From JAJDXO01 sp965213765 (lineage in GTDB: Bacteria > Pseudomonadota > Alphaproteobacteria > Rhodospirillales > UBA2165): a stretch of 64,000 nt of DNA. The notes under the pieces are model-generated. The model was not told the DNA's origin and ran no database searches. It saw only the letters and a program-made list of their open reading frames with translations. A program made the position numbers and the translations under genes. This document shows, in pieces, positions 26,981-36,069 of the stretch. Where the stretch lies: the NCBI GenBank assembly GCA_965213765.1, contig OZ243926.1:434001-498000 (forward strand), in the 5' to 3' direction. Numbering within the stretch: the first letter of the stretch is position 1; each line of letters starts with the position of its first letter.

Positions 26981-28930
26981 CTAAGCAGGCTGGGCTTGCC
27001 GGGCAGCCCGCAGGTAGTGCCAACCGACGAATGCCAAGCTTACCCCAAAGGCCGGCCAATGCACCGCCGGATCGACGTAAAGGACGAAGAACGCCAAGAT
27101 CAGGCGTCCGCCGATCTCCCAAATCGCCAGGTGACGCTTGTCGAAACCGAGGGTCGCGCTTGAGACCAGGTAGATGACCAAGATCAGCCGGATCAATGCC
27201 GAAAGGAAGTCCCCTCCATTGAAGGCTACCCCGCTTTCCTCGACCAGCAGCAGCACCGGGTAATAGGCGAAGACAAAGGGAACGATGAACTTCACCATGC
27301 CGACCCGCAGCGCATAGAGCGCCGTCTTGAGCGGCGGTGATTCCGCTATGGAGGCCGCGGCATAGGCCGCCACCGCCACCGGCGGCACGATGGACGACGC
27401 CACGCCGTAATAAAGAACGAACAAGTGGGAGACCAGAACCGTCAGGCCAAGGTTCTGGAACGACGGCCCCATGATCAGGATAATGCTGAGATAGGCGGGT
27501 ACCGTGGGCATGCCCATGGCCAGCATCAACGAGGCAAATGCGGCAATCAACAGGACACTAAAGAGGTTGTCGCCGGCGAGGTCGTTGATGACCTGAGCAA
27601 AGTCATTGGGCAATCCGGTCGCGCCCAAAACCGCGACAATCACCCCGACCACGCCGATGGCCATCAGCAATTCGCTATAAGTCTGGCCGCCGCGGCTCAG
27701 GGCGGTCAGGATCAATGTCGGTTTCCTGCGAATATCCGGATTGAGAAAACTGAGCGGGATCAGCGTGGCCAAGGCGAACATGCCCGCGCCGGCCGCGGAG
27801 AATCCCTCGACCAGTGTCGCGACCACCACGGTAATGGGTACAAACACCATGATCAGGTTCAAAAAGTCCTGCGGTTTCACGGCCAGGTTGGGATCCATGT
27901 CCGGGACGGCCTCGATCCCCAGGCGCCGGGCTTCGAAGACCACCGCGACGAACAAGCTCGAATAATAGGCAAGCGCCGGCACGATCGCGGCGACGATGAT
28001 GGTGAGGTACGAGATACCGGTAAGATCGGCCATCACCAACGCGGCCGCGCCCATGATCGGCGGCATGATCTGGCCGGCGCTGGAAGCGGTTGCTTCAACT
28101 CCGCCGGCGAAGGCGGGGTCGAAACCCCGGCGCTTGATGATGGGAATGGTGATCACGCCGGTTGCGACCACGTTGGTCACCGAGCCGCCGGTGACCGTCC
28201 CGAATAGTCCCGAGGCGGCAATGGCCGCATGGGCCGGACCGCCCCGGAAGTTTCGGGTCAGCAGGAACGCTATTTTGATCAAGGACTGCCCGCCGCCCGT
28301 TTGCTGCAGGGTCACGCCCAGGAGCACAAAGGGAAGCACGGTGAATATGAGGATCCCCATGAGGTTCCCCAGCACTCCGTCGTTGAGGTTGAACCAAATG
28401 TCCTCGGCGGAATCGATGAACTCCACCTGTGCGGTCTCGAATATCCACGGCCAGTGCTGGCCGGTGTAAAAATAGAAGATGACCAGCATGCCGAACACGG
28501 ATAGGGCGGAGCCCCAAACCCGCCAACAAAGGATGATGAATATGGCGCAGCCGGTCAGGGCTATTATTGGATGAACGATGGAGAGAACGAACAGCCCATC
28601 AACCAATTCGAGGGCGATGATGTGATAGGTCCACAGCACCCACGCCGCGGCAACCGCCATTGCCGCATCCGCCAGCCAGGCCACGGGTTTGATGGCCGGG
28701 AGCCAGCGTGACACGGGCTCCGACACCGGAAACCGGATAAGCACGACAATGATGGCGGAAAAAACGATCAGCGGCCGGATATACTCACTCGGGAACGGAC
28801 CAATACTGGGCACGATCCAGAAGCCCGGCGCGGAATTGACGATTCCGGTGAAGGCAATGACGAGGGCTGCCAAGCCGGCAAATTTATTCAGGAGGTGGCG
28901 CGCGTGCGACTGCTCGGATTCCGGTGGCAT
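26981..28930 (-). CDS. TRAP transporter fused permease (4TM/12TM)
   Basis: A 649-residue fused DctQM-type permease of the TAXI class, with an N-terminal four-helix part and a large 12-helix part. Recognisable motifs are LMGILIFTVLPFVLLGVTLQ, GGPAHAAIAASGLFGTVTGG, GGVEATASSAGQIMPPIMGA and a later MGMPTVPAYL. It uses an ion gradient to import an organic acid delivered by the TAXI binding protein. It lies 79 bp downstream of that gene, separated by a strong hairpin that may lower permease expression. Confidence 0.93.
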   Translation of the reverse strand: MPPESEQSHARHLLNKFAGLAALVIAFTGIVNSAPGFWIVPSIGPFPSEYIRPLIVFSAIIVVLIRFPVSEPVSRWLPAIKPVAWLADAAMAVAAAWVLWTYHIIALELVDGLFVLSIVHPIIALTGCAIFIILCWRVWGSALSVFGMLVIFYFYTGQHWPWIFETAQVEFIDSAEDIWFNLNDGVLGNLMGILIFTVLPFVLLGVTLQQTGGGQSLIKIAFLLTRNFRGGPAHAAIAASGLFGTVTGGSVTNVVATGVITIPIIKRRGFDPAFAGGVEATASSAGQIMPPIMGAAALVMADLTGISYLTIIVAAIVPALAYYSSLFVAVVFEARRLGIEAVPDMDPNLAVKPQDFLNLIMVFVPITVVVATLVEGFSAAGAGMFALATLIPLSFLNPDIRRKPTLILTALSRGGQTYSELLMAIGVVGVIVAVLGATGLPNDFAQVINDLAGDNLFSVLLIAAFASLMLAMGMPTVPAYLSIILIMGPSFQNLGLTVLVSHLFVLYYGVASSIVPPVAVAAYAAASIAESPPLKTALYALRVGMVKFIVPFVFAYYPVLLLVEESGVAFNGGDFLSALIRLILVIYLVSSATLGFDKRHLAIWEIGGRLILAFFVLYVDPAVHWPAFGVSLAFVGWHYLRAARQAQPA

Positions 28931-28958
28931 TGTATTCCCTTATCAACCCAACTGGCGG

Positions 28959-28989
28959 CCTACCGGCCCCCACGTACGGGGCCGGTAGG
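28959..28989 (-). terminator. 12-bp-stem hairpin between TAXI and permease genes
   Basis: CCTACCGGCCCC and GGGGCCGGTAGG form a perfect 12-bp stem with a 7-base loop. No U-tract follows on the minus strand, so it is more likely a partial attenuator or an mRNA-protecting stem than a full terminator. Confidence 0.6.
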
Positions 28990-29009
28990 CGGCAGCATCG
29001 ACGGGTTGG

Positions 29010-30044
29010 TTAAGAGCTCGGGGGGAGGAGACGCTCCGGAATCTTCGTCCCGATCTCCCGATAATACTTCGCGGCACCCGAATGGAGCCTCACATTTGCG
29101 CCGATGAAAGGCCGTTTCGGATCTATGCTTTTCAGTGTCACGGCGGTTTGCTGCATTTCACCCAAGTTTTCCCAGATGGCCTTGGTCATTTTGTAGACCG
29201 TGTCATCCGAAAGACTTGCCGCGACGCCCAGGTTAAACGTGCCGCCCGTCGTGACGACTTTCTTATCGTTGTCAACCTGCGACTTATAGGTTCCCGCCGG
29301 GATTTCGAGGACAAACCGGTGGGGCGGTGCCGTGAATTTCTTCAGGCCTTCGGGATTTCCGGTCCGCGCGTCGAGAATCCGGAATCTCTTCTTCAGCCCG
29401 ATCTGTTCAACCGCGGCGGCGCCAAGTCCCGCGGGCCGGAAAAAGACATCCAGCTTGCCGTCCAGCATGGCCTGGAGACCGGAGCCCCAAGGCATCTTGA
29501 TGGCTTTGTAGTCTTTGTTGGGCTCGTACCCGGTCAGGGCACGGATATAGTTCTGGGAGTTCACCGATGCACCACCGGACGGCGGCCCCACGAACACCCG
29601 CTTGCCCTTGATATCCTTGAAGCCCTTGATCCCGGAATCTTCAAATGTAAGCGGATGGTTTGTTACGGCGAGCCACCCCAGAATGGAGCGAATTTCCTTT
29701 GACGCAGCGACCGCTTCCTTCTTGAACTTCTTGGCGTACATCCGGGAGCCTTTCTGAAGGAACCCGGCGACCGCCGTCGGCAGCGGCATAACCTCAAGCT
29801 TGCCGCTTCCCAGCTTCAGGGCCGACCGGGTCAAGGTCTGGCTGTCATTCACCTGAACCGAGATACCCGCCTCGCGTTTCCAGATCTTGCTCGCGACGAT
29901 AATCATGGTGTGGCCGGGCGCCCCCTGAGCGTCCGTATCGGACCGCAAAATCTTGCCCTGCGCCTGAACGGCGGCCGGCGCGGCGACCAGCATGCTGGTG
30001 AGCAGCAGGCCTCCGATAAAACCTCTCTTTGTCAAATCTCGCAT
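29010..30044 (-). CDS. TAXI-family TRAP solute-binding protein
   Basis: A 344-residue periplasmic protein with a signal peptide at about 1-29 (hydrophobic GGLLLTSMLVAAPAAVQAQ). The NMT1/TAXI-type body follows, with IIVASKIWKREAGISVQV, GKRVFVGPPSGGASVNSQNY and GTYKSQVDNDKKVVTTGGTF. It captures a small organic anion for the downstream fused permease. The gene is divergent from a LysR regulator that probably controls it. Confidence 0.92.
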   Translation of the reverse strand: MRDLTKRGFIGGLLLTSMLVAAPAAVQAQGKILRSDTDAQGAPGHTMIIVASKIWKREAGISVQVNDSQTLTRSALKLGSGKLEVMPLPTAVAGFLQKGSRMYAKKFKKEAVAASKEIRSILGWLAVTNHPLTFEDSGIKGFKDIKGKRVFVGPPSGGASVNSQNYIRALTGYEPNKDYKAIKMPWGSGLQAMLDGKLDVFFRPAGLGAAAVEQIGLKKRFRILDARTGNPEGLKKFTAPPHRFVLEIPAGTYKSQVDNDKKVVTTGGTFNLGVAASLSDDTVYKMTKAIWENLGEMQQTAVTLKSIDPKRPFIGANVRLHSGAAKYYREIGTKIPERLLPPSS

Positions 30045-30277
30045 TGCACTCTCCTGTTAAATCCGATTTTTCAATTTCCCGGGTCGGCGGTCACGTGACC
30101 GAAATCCGCAACGCACAAACGGCGCGCGTCTGATCATTCGATATTCGTCCCCTGTGGAATTGAAGAGTACGGTCACGGCAATTCGGCGTCCAATACCGAT
30201 TACGCACTCTCCCCATAACCAGGAGTTATTGCGCTCTTCATCAGAAGCGGAAATTTCTTTAAGATAGTTCACAATTA

Positions 30278-30290
30278 TAACAATGAGTTA
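30278..30290 (+). promoter_or_regulatory. LysR-type T-N11-A operator candidate
   Basis: TAAC-AATGA-GTTA is a palindromic T-N11-A box within the 255-bp divergent region between the TAXI and lysR genes. It overlaps a TATAAC -10-like sequence and sits 10 bp before the lysR start, consistent with autoregulation. The rest of the region shows no coding content. Confidence 0.4.
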
Positions 30291-30299
30291 TGGAGGCCA

Positions 30300-31223
30300 A
30301 TGGCGTACCAGGGTATCGACAGGCTTGTCGCCCATTTCCTGGCGGTTGCCGACGAGGGCGGGGTAACCAAGGCCGCGGTTGAGCTCAATATTTCTCAGCC
30401 CGCGCTTTCCCGCAGCATCCGGATGCTTGAAGATCGCATCGGGGTCCCCCTCTTCCATCGCCGGTCCTCCGGTGTCGAGTTGACCGCGTACGGCCGGCTG
30501 CTTGCCCGCCGGGCGCGCGCCATGCAACTTGAGTATGAGCACGCGCTCACCGAGATCGACGCGCTGCTGCACGGGCGGGAAGGAATAATCCGGATCGGCG
30601 CTATTCCGGCGTGGGAAACCATCTACATCCCGCAGGCCCTCACCGCGGCCCGGGACAAACTGGAAGGCATAAACTTCACGGTCGTCGGCGGGGCCACCCG
30701 CCCCCTGCTCGCCCAGTTGCGGGAGGGCGCGATCGATTTGGCATGCATCGCCCTGGAAGAACTGCCTCCGCCGGACATCGCCACCGAGGTCCTGATGGAT
30801 ATGGAGCGGGTCGTCGTCAGTAGCGCGGCCCACCCTTTGGCCCAACGGAAGACCGTTACCGCGGAGGATTTGTTGAAATTTCCGTGGAGCCAGCTCAAGG
30901 GCGACGAGATTACGCCATCCAGGCTCGGCGGCTACTTTTCCGCCTACGGGCTGGAGCCGCCGAACATCGAACTGGAATGTGAATCCAACTCTTCTCTGAT
31001 TTCGATCATGAGGACATCCGAAATCATCAGCACCGCTCCCAAGCCCTTTGCCGAGCACCGGCGCTCCGAAGGGTTGACCATCCTGCCGATTCAAGGATCG
31101 CTCTGGCACTACAAGACCGGCATTGCATACCGGCGGGAAACCTCACCACCGGCGTTTTTGATGTCGTTTATTTCCCACCTCCGCTCTTCCCTGTCGGATG
31201 ACGCAAAAACCGCGGGCCCATAA
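30300..31223 (+). CDS. LysR-family transcriptional regulator
   Basis: A 307-residue regulator. The N-terminal winged helix contains FLAVADEGGVTKAAVELNIS, then QPALSRSIRMLEDRIGVPLF (residues about 14-52). The substrate-binding domain begins near residue 90 (GIIRIGAIPAWETIYIP). The ATG at 30300 has GGAGG-like sequence just upstream. It probably controls the divergent TAXI gene and the downstream catabolic operon; the inducer is unknown. Confidence 0.92.
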   Translation: MAYQGIDRLVAHFLAVADEGGVTKAAVELNISQPALSRSIRMLEDRIGVPLFHRRSSGVELTAYGRLLARRARAMQLEYEHALTEIDALLHGREGIIRIGAIPAWETIYIPQALTAARDKLEGINFTVVGGATRPLLAQLREGAIDLACIALEELPPPDIATEVLMDMERVVVSSAAHPLAQRKTVTAEDLLKFPWSQLKGDEITPSRLGGYFSAYGLEPPNIELECESNSSLISIMRTSEIISTAPKPFAEHRRSEGLTILPIQGSLWHYKTGIAYRRETSPPAFLMSFISHLRSSLSDDAKTAGP

Positions 31224-31371
31224 AATAATCGCATGGCCTCAAGCCTAATGGGCATTAGACGGGCATGGGCAATTCGTGACTGTATAGCCGCCGGCACAGG
31301 TTCAAGACTGTCCCGCCGGCCGCGCCGGGACAAAAGACAGAGCCCGGCGTTCCGGGAACAACGGAGGAAAA

Positions 31372-32205
31372 ATGGCCATCAACCAGTATTACGCTGTCCC
31401 CAAACTGGAGGAGTACAGCGAGCGGTTTAAGGACTTTTTTCGGTTCAAGCGCGAGAACGGCATCCTCGAGGTCAAGATGCACACCAACGGCGGGCCGGTG
31501 AAATGGAGCTATCAGTTCCATCATGCGCTCGCCGAGCTTTGGACCGTCATCGGCCACGATAAGGAAAATGAGGTCCTGATCCTCACTTCGACGGACCCAT
31601 ACTGGATCTACGAATGGGATACGGAATCCTTCAAGGAGGTTGAGCAATCGCCCGATGATGATCAGCGCTATAACGTGCAGATCTACGACACGCTGAAAAT
31701 CGTCGAAAACTTCGTCAACGATATCGAGATCCCGACCATTGCCGCCATCAACGGGCGGGGCATTCATTGGGAAATGGCGCTGATGAGCGACATCACCCTT
31801 TGCACCCCCGACTTCATCCTGCGGGATGGGCATTTCAGCATGGACAGCGGCCACGTCCCCGGCGACGGCATGGGGCTGTGCCTGCAGCAGGTTCTCGGGA
31901 TCAAGCGCGGCAATTACATGATGCTGACCAGCGGCACCATGGATGCCGGGGAGTGCCTCGAACTCGGGGTGGTCAACGAGGTGGTGGAGCGGGACGCCAT
32001 CGTCGATCGCGCCTGGGAGCTTGCGCGCGACATCATGAAGAAGAGCCGGTCGGCCCGGCGGATGACCCACTATATATGTGTGCGGCCGTGGAAAGCGGTT
32101 CTCGAACGGGATTTCCGCATTCACGTGATCTCGGAGATGTATTCGTTCAACCTGTCCGCGTCCGAGCACGACTTCGGGCACCTCAAACACAAAGACGACG
32201 ATTGA
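31372..32205 (+). CDS. Crotonase-fold hydrolase, 6-oxocamphor hydrolase (CamK)-like
   Basis: A 277-residue crotonase superfamily protein. Its pattern resembles the beta-diketone hydrolase 6-oxocamphor hydrolase more than typical enoyl-CoA hydratases: AAINGRGIHWEMALMSDI, DGHFSMDSGHVPGDGMGL and LTSGTMDAGECLELGVVNEV. From memory of that family, the catalytic His, His and Asp appear to align with His132, His154 and Asp165. The true substrate (CoA ester or cyclic diketone) is not decided by sequence. It is the first gene of the catabolic operon after lysR, with GGAGG before the start at 31372. Confidence 0.75.
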   Translation: MAINQYYAVPKLEEYSERFKDFFRFKRENGILEVKMHTNGGPVKWSYQFHHALAELWTVIGHDKENEVLILTSTDPYWIYEWDTESFKEVEQSPDDDQRYNVQIYDTLKIVENFVNDIEIPTIAAINGRGIHWEMALMSDITLCTPDFILRDGHFSMDSGHVPGDGMGLCLQQVLGIKRGNYMMLTSGTMDAGECLELGVVNEVVERDAIVDRAWELARDIMKKSRSARRMTHYICVRPWKAVLERDFRIHVISEMYSFNLSASEHDFGHLKHKDDD

Positions 32206-32224
32206 GGACGGACGGCGCTCGCCG

Positions 32225-33013
32225 ATGACACAACTCACCGCACCATCGGGTCTCTTCGGCCTTCGGGACAAGTCGGCCCTGATATCCGGGGCCTCGGGCG
32301 CCCTCGGCCAAGCCGCCGCGCGGGCGCTGGCCGGGGCCGGGGCGCACGTGACGCTCGCCGGCGGCAACATGCCGAAGCTCGACGCGTTGGCCGGGGAAAT
32401 TGCCGGCGCCGAGGAAAGTGTATCCACCGTCGAGGGACGGCCCGTGGATGAAGCGGCGGCCGAGAAGCTGGTCGCCGCTGCCGCCGAGCCGCGGGGCCTG
32501 GACATCGTCGTCGCCGCCTCCGGCTTCTCCGTCGTCAAACCGATCCTGGAGATGACCCCGGACGAATTTGGCAGCGTCATGGACGCGAACGTCCGGCAGA
32601 CCTGGCTCCTGTCCCGGGCGGCGGCGAAGCGCTTCGTCGAGCAGGGACGCGGCGGAAAGATGATCCTGATTTCGTCGGTCCGCGGACAATTCGCCGCGCC
32701 GGGCGGCACCTCGGCCTACGGGACGTCCAAGGCGGCAATAAATTTGCTCACCCGGTCCCTGGCGGTCGAGCTCGGGCCCCACGGGGTTTGCGTGAATGCC
32801 ATCGCGCCGACGGTATTTCGATCCGAGCTCACCGCCTGGCTGTTCGAAGACAAGAACGAAAAGGCCCGCGCCAAGGTGTTGCAGCGCATCCCCCTCGGCC
32901 GGTTGGGGGAGCCTGGGGATTTCACCGGAATTTTCATGTTCCTTGCCTCCGGGGCGTCGGATTTCCTTACCGGCGAAATCATCAACTTGGATGGCGGTTT
33001 CTCCGCCAACTAG
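32225..33013 (+). CDS. Short-chain dehydrogenase/reductase
   Basis: A 262-residue classical SDR with the cofactor loop SGASGALG (residues 21-28), the catalytic serine strand MILISSVRG and YGTSKAAINLL with the Tyr-Lys pair. The C-terminus has LGRLGEPGDFTGIFMFLAS and a final GEIINLDGGF. It oxidises or reduces an alcohol or ketone intermediate with NAD(P). The gene follows the crotonase by 19 bp. Confidence 0.92.
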   Translation: MTQLTAPSGLFGLRDKSALISGASGALGQAAARALAGAGAHVTLAGGNMPKLDALAGEIAGAEESVSTVEGRPVDEAAAEKLVAAAAEPRGLDIVVAASGFSVVKPILEMTPDEFGSVMDANVRQTWLLSRAAAKRFVEQGRGGKMILISSVRGQFAAPGGTSAYGTSKAAINLLTRSLAVELGPHGVCVNAIAPTVFRSELTAWLFEDKNEKARAKVLQRIPLGRLGEPGDFTGIFMFLASGASDFLTGEIINLDGGFSAN

Positions 33014-33053
33014 GCGGTTCGACCGACAACAGTTCAAACCAGGGAGCCCTGAC

Positions 33054-34013
33054 ATGACGGCGGCAAATTCGGATCCGATCAACACGGTGGCCGTCGTCGG
33101 CGCCGGCATCATGGGCGCCGGCATCGCCCTCAACTTTGCCCAGGCCGGCCTTGCGGTCCGGATGGTGGATGTCAGCGCCGAAGCACTCGAGAACTGCCGC
33201 AATCAGATTGCGGTCAATCTCGATGCCTTCGATGAATTCGATCTGCTCGCCGAAGACAAAGCGCAAATCGCCGGACGAATTGCGTACATGGAGAGCGGCG
33301 CGCTCCCGGCGGCGACCGATGGCTGCGGCTATGTCGTCGAGGCCATGCCCGAAATCCTGGACCTCAAACGGGAGTTTTTCGCCAAGCTGGATGATTTGCC
33401 GGGCGACGTGATCATCGCCAGCAATACCAGCAGCCTGACGGTGACCAATATGGCCACCGGCCTGCGGATGCCGGAGCGGCTCATCGGCCTCCACTATTTT
33501 AATCCCGCCCATATCATTCCAGCCGTCGAAGTCCACCGGGGCGACAGGACGGACCAGGCGGCCGTCGACGTCACCATGGCCCTGATGAATCGGGTTGGCA
33601 AAAAGCCCGTGCTGGTCAGAAAGGAAGTGCCGGGCTTCATCATCAATCGTCTAACCGGCGCCATGGAGCGGGAAATCGACTATCTGCTGGATGAAGGAAT
33701 CGTCACCCCGGAAGATCTGGATACGGCGGTCAAGGCGAGCTACGGATTCAGGCTGGCCTGCCTGGGCCCCATGGAGGCGGAGGACATGATCGGCTTGGAT
33801 ACGGCGGCGCGCGCCTCGGGCAACATCTTCCCGACCCTCAGCAACGCGACCGACCCCTCGCCCGGTATTTTGGAGAAGGTGGAGCGGGGCGAGTTGGGCA
33901 TCAAATCGGGGAGGGGTTGGTACGACTATACCGGCCGCACCAGGGAATCGGTGCTCGACTCCAACAACCGGCGTTTGTTGCGTCAACTGAAGCTGTTCAC
34001 CGAGAGCGAATAG
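33054..34013 (+). CDS. 3-hydroxyacyl-CoA dehydrogenase family protein
   Basis: A 319-residue NAD-dependent dehydrogenase. The Rossmann loop VAVVGAGIMGAGIALNFAQ lies at residues 12-30, and the catalytic His is in ERLIGLHYFNPAHIIPAVEV. The C-terminal 3HCDH domain contains EVPGFIINRLTGAMEREIDY and ends normally. The ATG at 33054 fits; the frame is open further upstream but overlaps the SDR gene. It would act on a beta-hydroxyacyl-CoA made by the operon. Confidence 0.92.
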   Translation: MTAANSDPINTVAVVGAGIMGAGIALNFAQAGLAVRMVDVSAEALENCRNQIAVNLDAFDEFDLLAEDKAQIAGRIAYMESGALPAATDGCGYVVEAMPEILDLKREFFAKLDDLPGDVIIASNTSSLTVTNMATGLRMPERLIGLHYFNPAHIIPAVEVHRGDRTDQAAVDVTMALMNRVGKKPVLVRKEVPGFIINRLTGAMEREIDYLLDEGIVTPEDLDTAVKASYGFRLACLGPMEAEDMIGLDTAARASGNIFPTLSNATDPSPGILEKVERGELGIKSGRGWYDYTGRTRESVLDSNNRRLLRQLKLFTESE

Positions 34014-34025
34014 GAAGTATCCGGC

Positions 34026-34991
34026 ATGAAGCTCGTCACCTTCGAGGTCCCCTCCCCGACCGGCCCGTTGCGGCGGGTCGGCGCCCTATGCGGTGACCAT
34101 ATCGTCGATCTTAATTTGGCCTACGCGGCATATCTCGCGGCAACCGGACGAACCGATCGGGCACGGGAGATCGCCGATGCCATCATTCCCGCGGACATGA
34201 TCGAGTTCTTCAAGGGCGGAAAACTCAGCCGGGACGCCGCGCGGCAGGCACTGGACTTCTCCGCAAGCAATGCGGGGACGGACATGCCGCCCGCCCACAA
34301 ACCGGAAGACATTACCCTCCTCGCCCCCGTGCCGCGGCCCCGGTCGATCCGGGACACCATCAGCTTCGAGACTCATGCCAAGAATTTCGAAAAGCGCTCG
34401 GGCAAGCCGACCCCCGACCTCTGGTATGAGCGGCCCATCTACTACAAGGGCAATTGCGACACGGTCATCGGGCCCGACGAAGACATCATCTGGCCCGGCC
34501 ACACGAAGAAACTGGACTACGAACTGGAGTTCGGGATTTACATTGGCAAAACCGGCAAGAACATTCCGGCCGGCGAAGCCGGGGATTATATCGCCGGCTA
34601 TACCATCTTCAACGACATCAGCGCCCGGGACACGCTGCAGAGCGAAATCACCATGATGCTGGGCCCGACCAAGGGCAAGGACATGGACACCGGCAACATC
34701 TTCGGGCCCTGCGTGGTCACCCCCGACGAAATCGACGCGGGAAACCTCAAAATGGAGGCTCGCATCAACGGTGAGGTCTGGTCCGAGGGCAACAGCTCCG
34801 ACATGTATTGGAGCTTTCACCAGATCATCGAGTTCGTCTCAAAAGACGAAACGCTCCATCCCGGCGACTTCATCGGATCGGGCACCATCGCCTTCGGCTG
34901 CGGCGACGAACTGGACAAGTGGATTCAACAGGGCGATGTCATCGAGCTCGAAGTCGAGGGCATCGGGGTGCTACGGAATCAGGTCGCCTGA
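34026..34991 (+). CDS. Fumarylacetoacetate hydrolase family protein
   Basis: A 321-residue FAH-fold enzyme with an N-terminal domain and the metal-binding core. Typical motifs are PVPRPRSIRD, YELEFGIYIGKTGKNI with the Glu-x-Glu metal pair, FNDISARD, and the late GSGTIAFGCG region. FAH-family members cleave C-C bonds or hydrate 2-oxo acids and related compounds. It is last in the crotonase-SDR-3HCDH-FAH run, suggesting a terminal ring- or chain-cleavage step. Confidence 0.92.
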   Translation: MKLVTFEVPSPTGPLRRVGALCGDHIVDLNLAYAAYLAATGRTDRAREIADAIIPADMIEFFKGGKLSRDAARQALDFSASNAGTDMPPAHKPEDITLLAPVPRPRSIRDTISFETHAKNFEKRSGKPTPDLWYERPIYYKGNCDTVIGPDEDIIWPGHTKKLDYELEFGIYIGKTGKNIPAGEAGDYIAGYTIFNDISARDTLQSEITMMLGPTKGKDMDTGNIFGPCVVTPDEIDAGNLKMEARINGEVWSEGNSSDMYWSFHQIIEFVSKDETLHPGDFIGSGTIAFGCGDELDKWIQQGDVIELEVEGIGVLRNQVA

Positions 34992-35012
34992 TCCCGCCGC
35001 ACGATCGAAGGT

Positions 35013-36053
35013 TCAGCCGACTGACGCCTTGCGCAAATGCGGGATGACTTTCTCGCCATAAAGCACGACCTGCTCGTGGCGGTCGGCCGGCGCACCACGG
35101 CCCATCATCGCCAGGAAATGACCGGCCCCGGCGGTACGGCACTGCTCGACGATCTGTTCGGCGACCTGGTCCGGCGTGCCTGATATGAACTCATCTCTGT
35201 GGACCGAAAAGCCCGACTCCGCCGGCGGTGCATCGAGAATTGCGCGAAGATCCAAAGCGTACCGCTTATCCTTGGACAGCAGGCCGGCGAGCATGTCGAT
35301 TTGCCCTTCGGAGTCCTCTCTCGCCTCGCCCTCATCGGTACTGACCGAGATGTTCCGCCTGATCCCGATGTCATCGGGACCGACCGAAATCCCCAGCCGG
35401 CCGGCTTCGTCCCGGTAGACGTCGAATAATTCGGCGACCGCCTCAACGGACTGAAAACCGGTGCAGATCTTGGAGCCCCGTCCGGCGGATCTCCTGGCAG
35501 ACCCCTTGGAAACGACCGTCGTCCATTTCGGCGGCGCCGGCTGCTGCAATGGTCTCGGCAATATGGAAAGGTCGTCAAAATTCCAGTACTCGCCGTGGTA
35601 GGAAATGACAGGCTCGGCCAAGGCCGCATCCAAAATGTCCAATGCTTCGCTGAACCGCCCCCTTGCCTCTTCGGCCTCGATGCCGACCCGGTTCAACTCT
35701 TGCGGTACGCCACTGGCGCAACCGATTTCCAATCGTCCCCCTGTCAGGTGGTCGAGCATGGCGATCTCTTCGACGACCCGCCACGGCGCGTAAAACGGCA
35801 GCACCACGCCCATGGTACCCATCCGCATCCGGCTGGTGTGCTGAGCGAGGGTCGCGATGAGCAGGTTGGGCGACGGGCTGTAGGAGCTTTGGAAATGATG
35901 CTCGCTGAAGAAAACGCCCTCATAGTCGAGCGTCTCCATCAACTTCCATTGCTCTAAATTCGCCTGGAAATACTCCCTGATCTCCTCAGGCTTGATTTCC
36001 TCCTCCGGCCGGTCGAACTGGTGGAGAAATTCGAACAGCCAAGGTTTGATCAT
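35013..36053 (-). CDS. LLM-class flavin-dependent oxidoreductase
   Basis: A 346-residue luciferase-like TIM-barrel protein. Key motifs are YEGVFFSEHHF, LIATLAQHTSRMRMGTMGVVLPFY, VEEIAMLDHLTGGRLEIGCASG and the late ISGTPDQVAEQI. Such enzymes use reduced FMN or F420 to oxygenate or desulfurise organic substrates. It lies 16 bp after the first AhpD-like selenoprotein gene and shares its operon with the HxlR regulator, which ties it to the selenium-containing module. Confidence 0.9.
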   Translation of the reverse strand: MIKPWLFEFLHQFDRPEEEIKPEEIREYFQANLEQWKLMETLDYEGVFFSEHHFQSSYSPSPNLLIATLAQHTSRMRMGTMGVVLPFYAPWRVVEEIAMLDHLTGGRLEIGCASGVPQELNRVGIEAEEARGRFSEALDILDAALAEPVISYHGEYWNFDDLSILPRPLQQPAPPKWTTVVSKGSARRSAGRGSKICTGFQSVEAVAELFDVYRDEAGRLGISVGPDDIGIRRNISVSTDEGEAREDSEGQIDMLAGLLSKDKRYALDLRAILDAPPAESGFSVHRDEFISGTPDQVAEQIVEQCRTAGAGHFLAMMGRGAPADRHEQVVLYGEKVIPHLRKASVG

Positions 36054-36069
36054 CCACGCCCCCTTGGGA

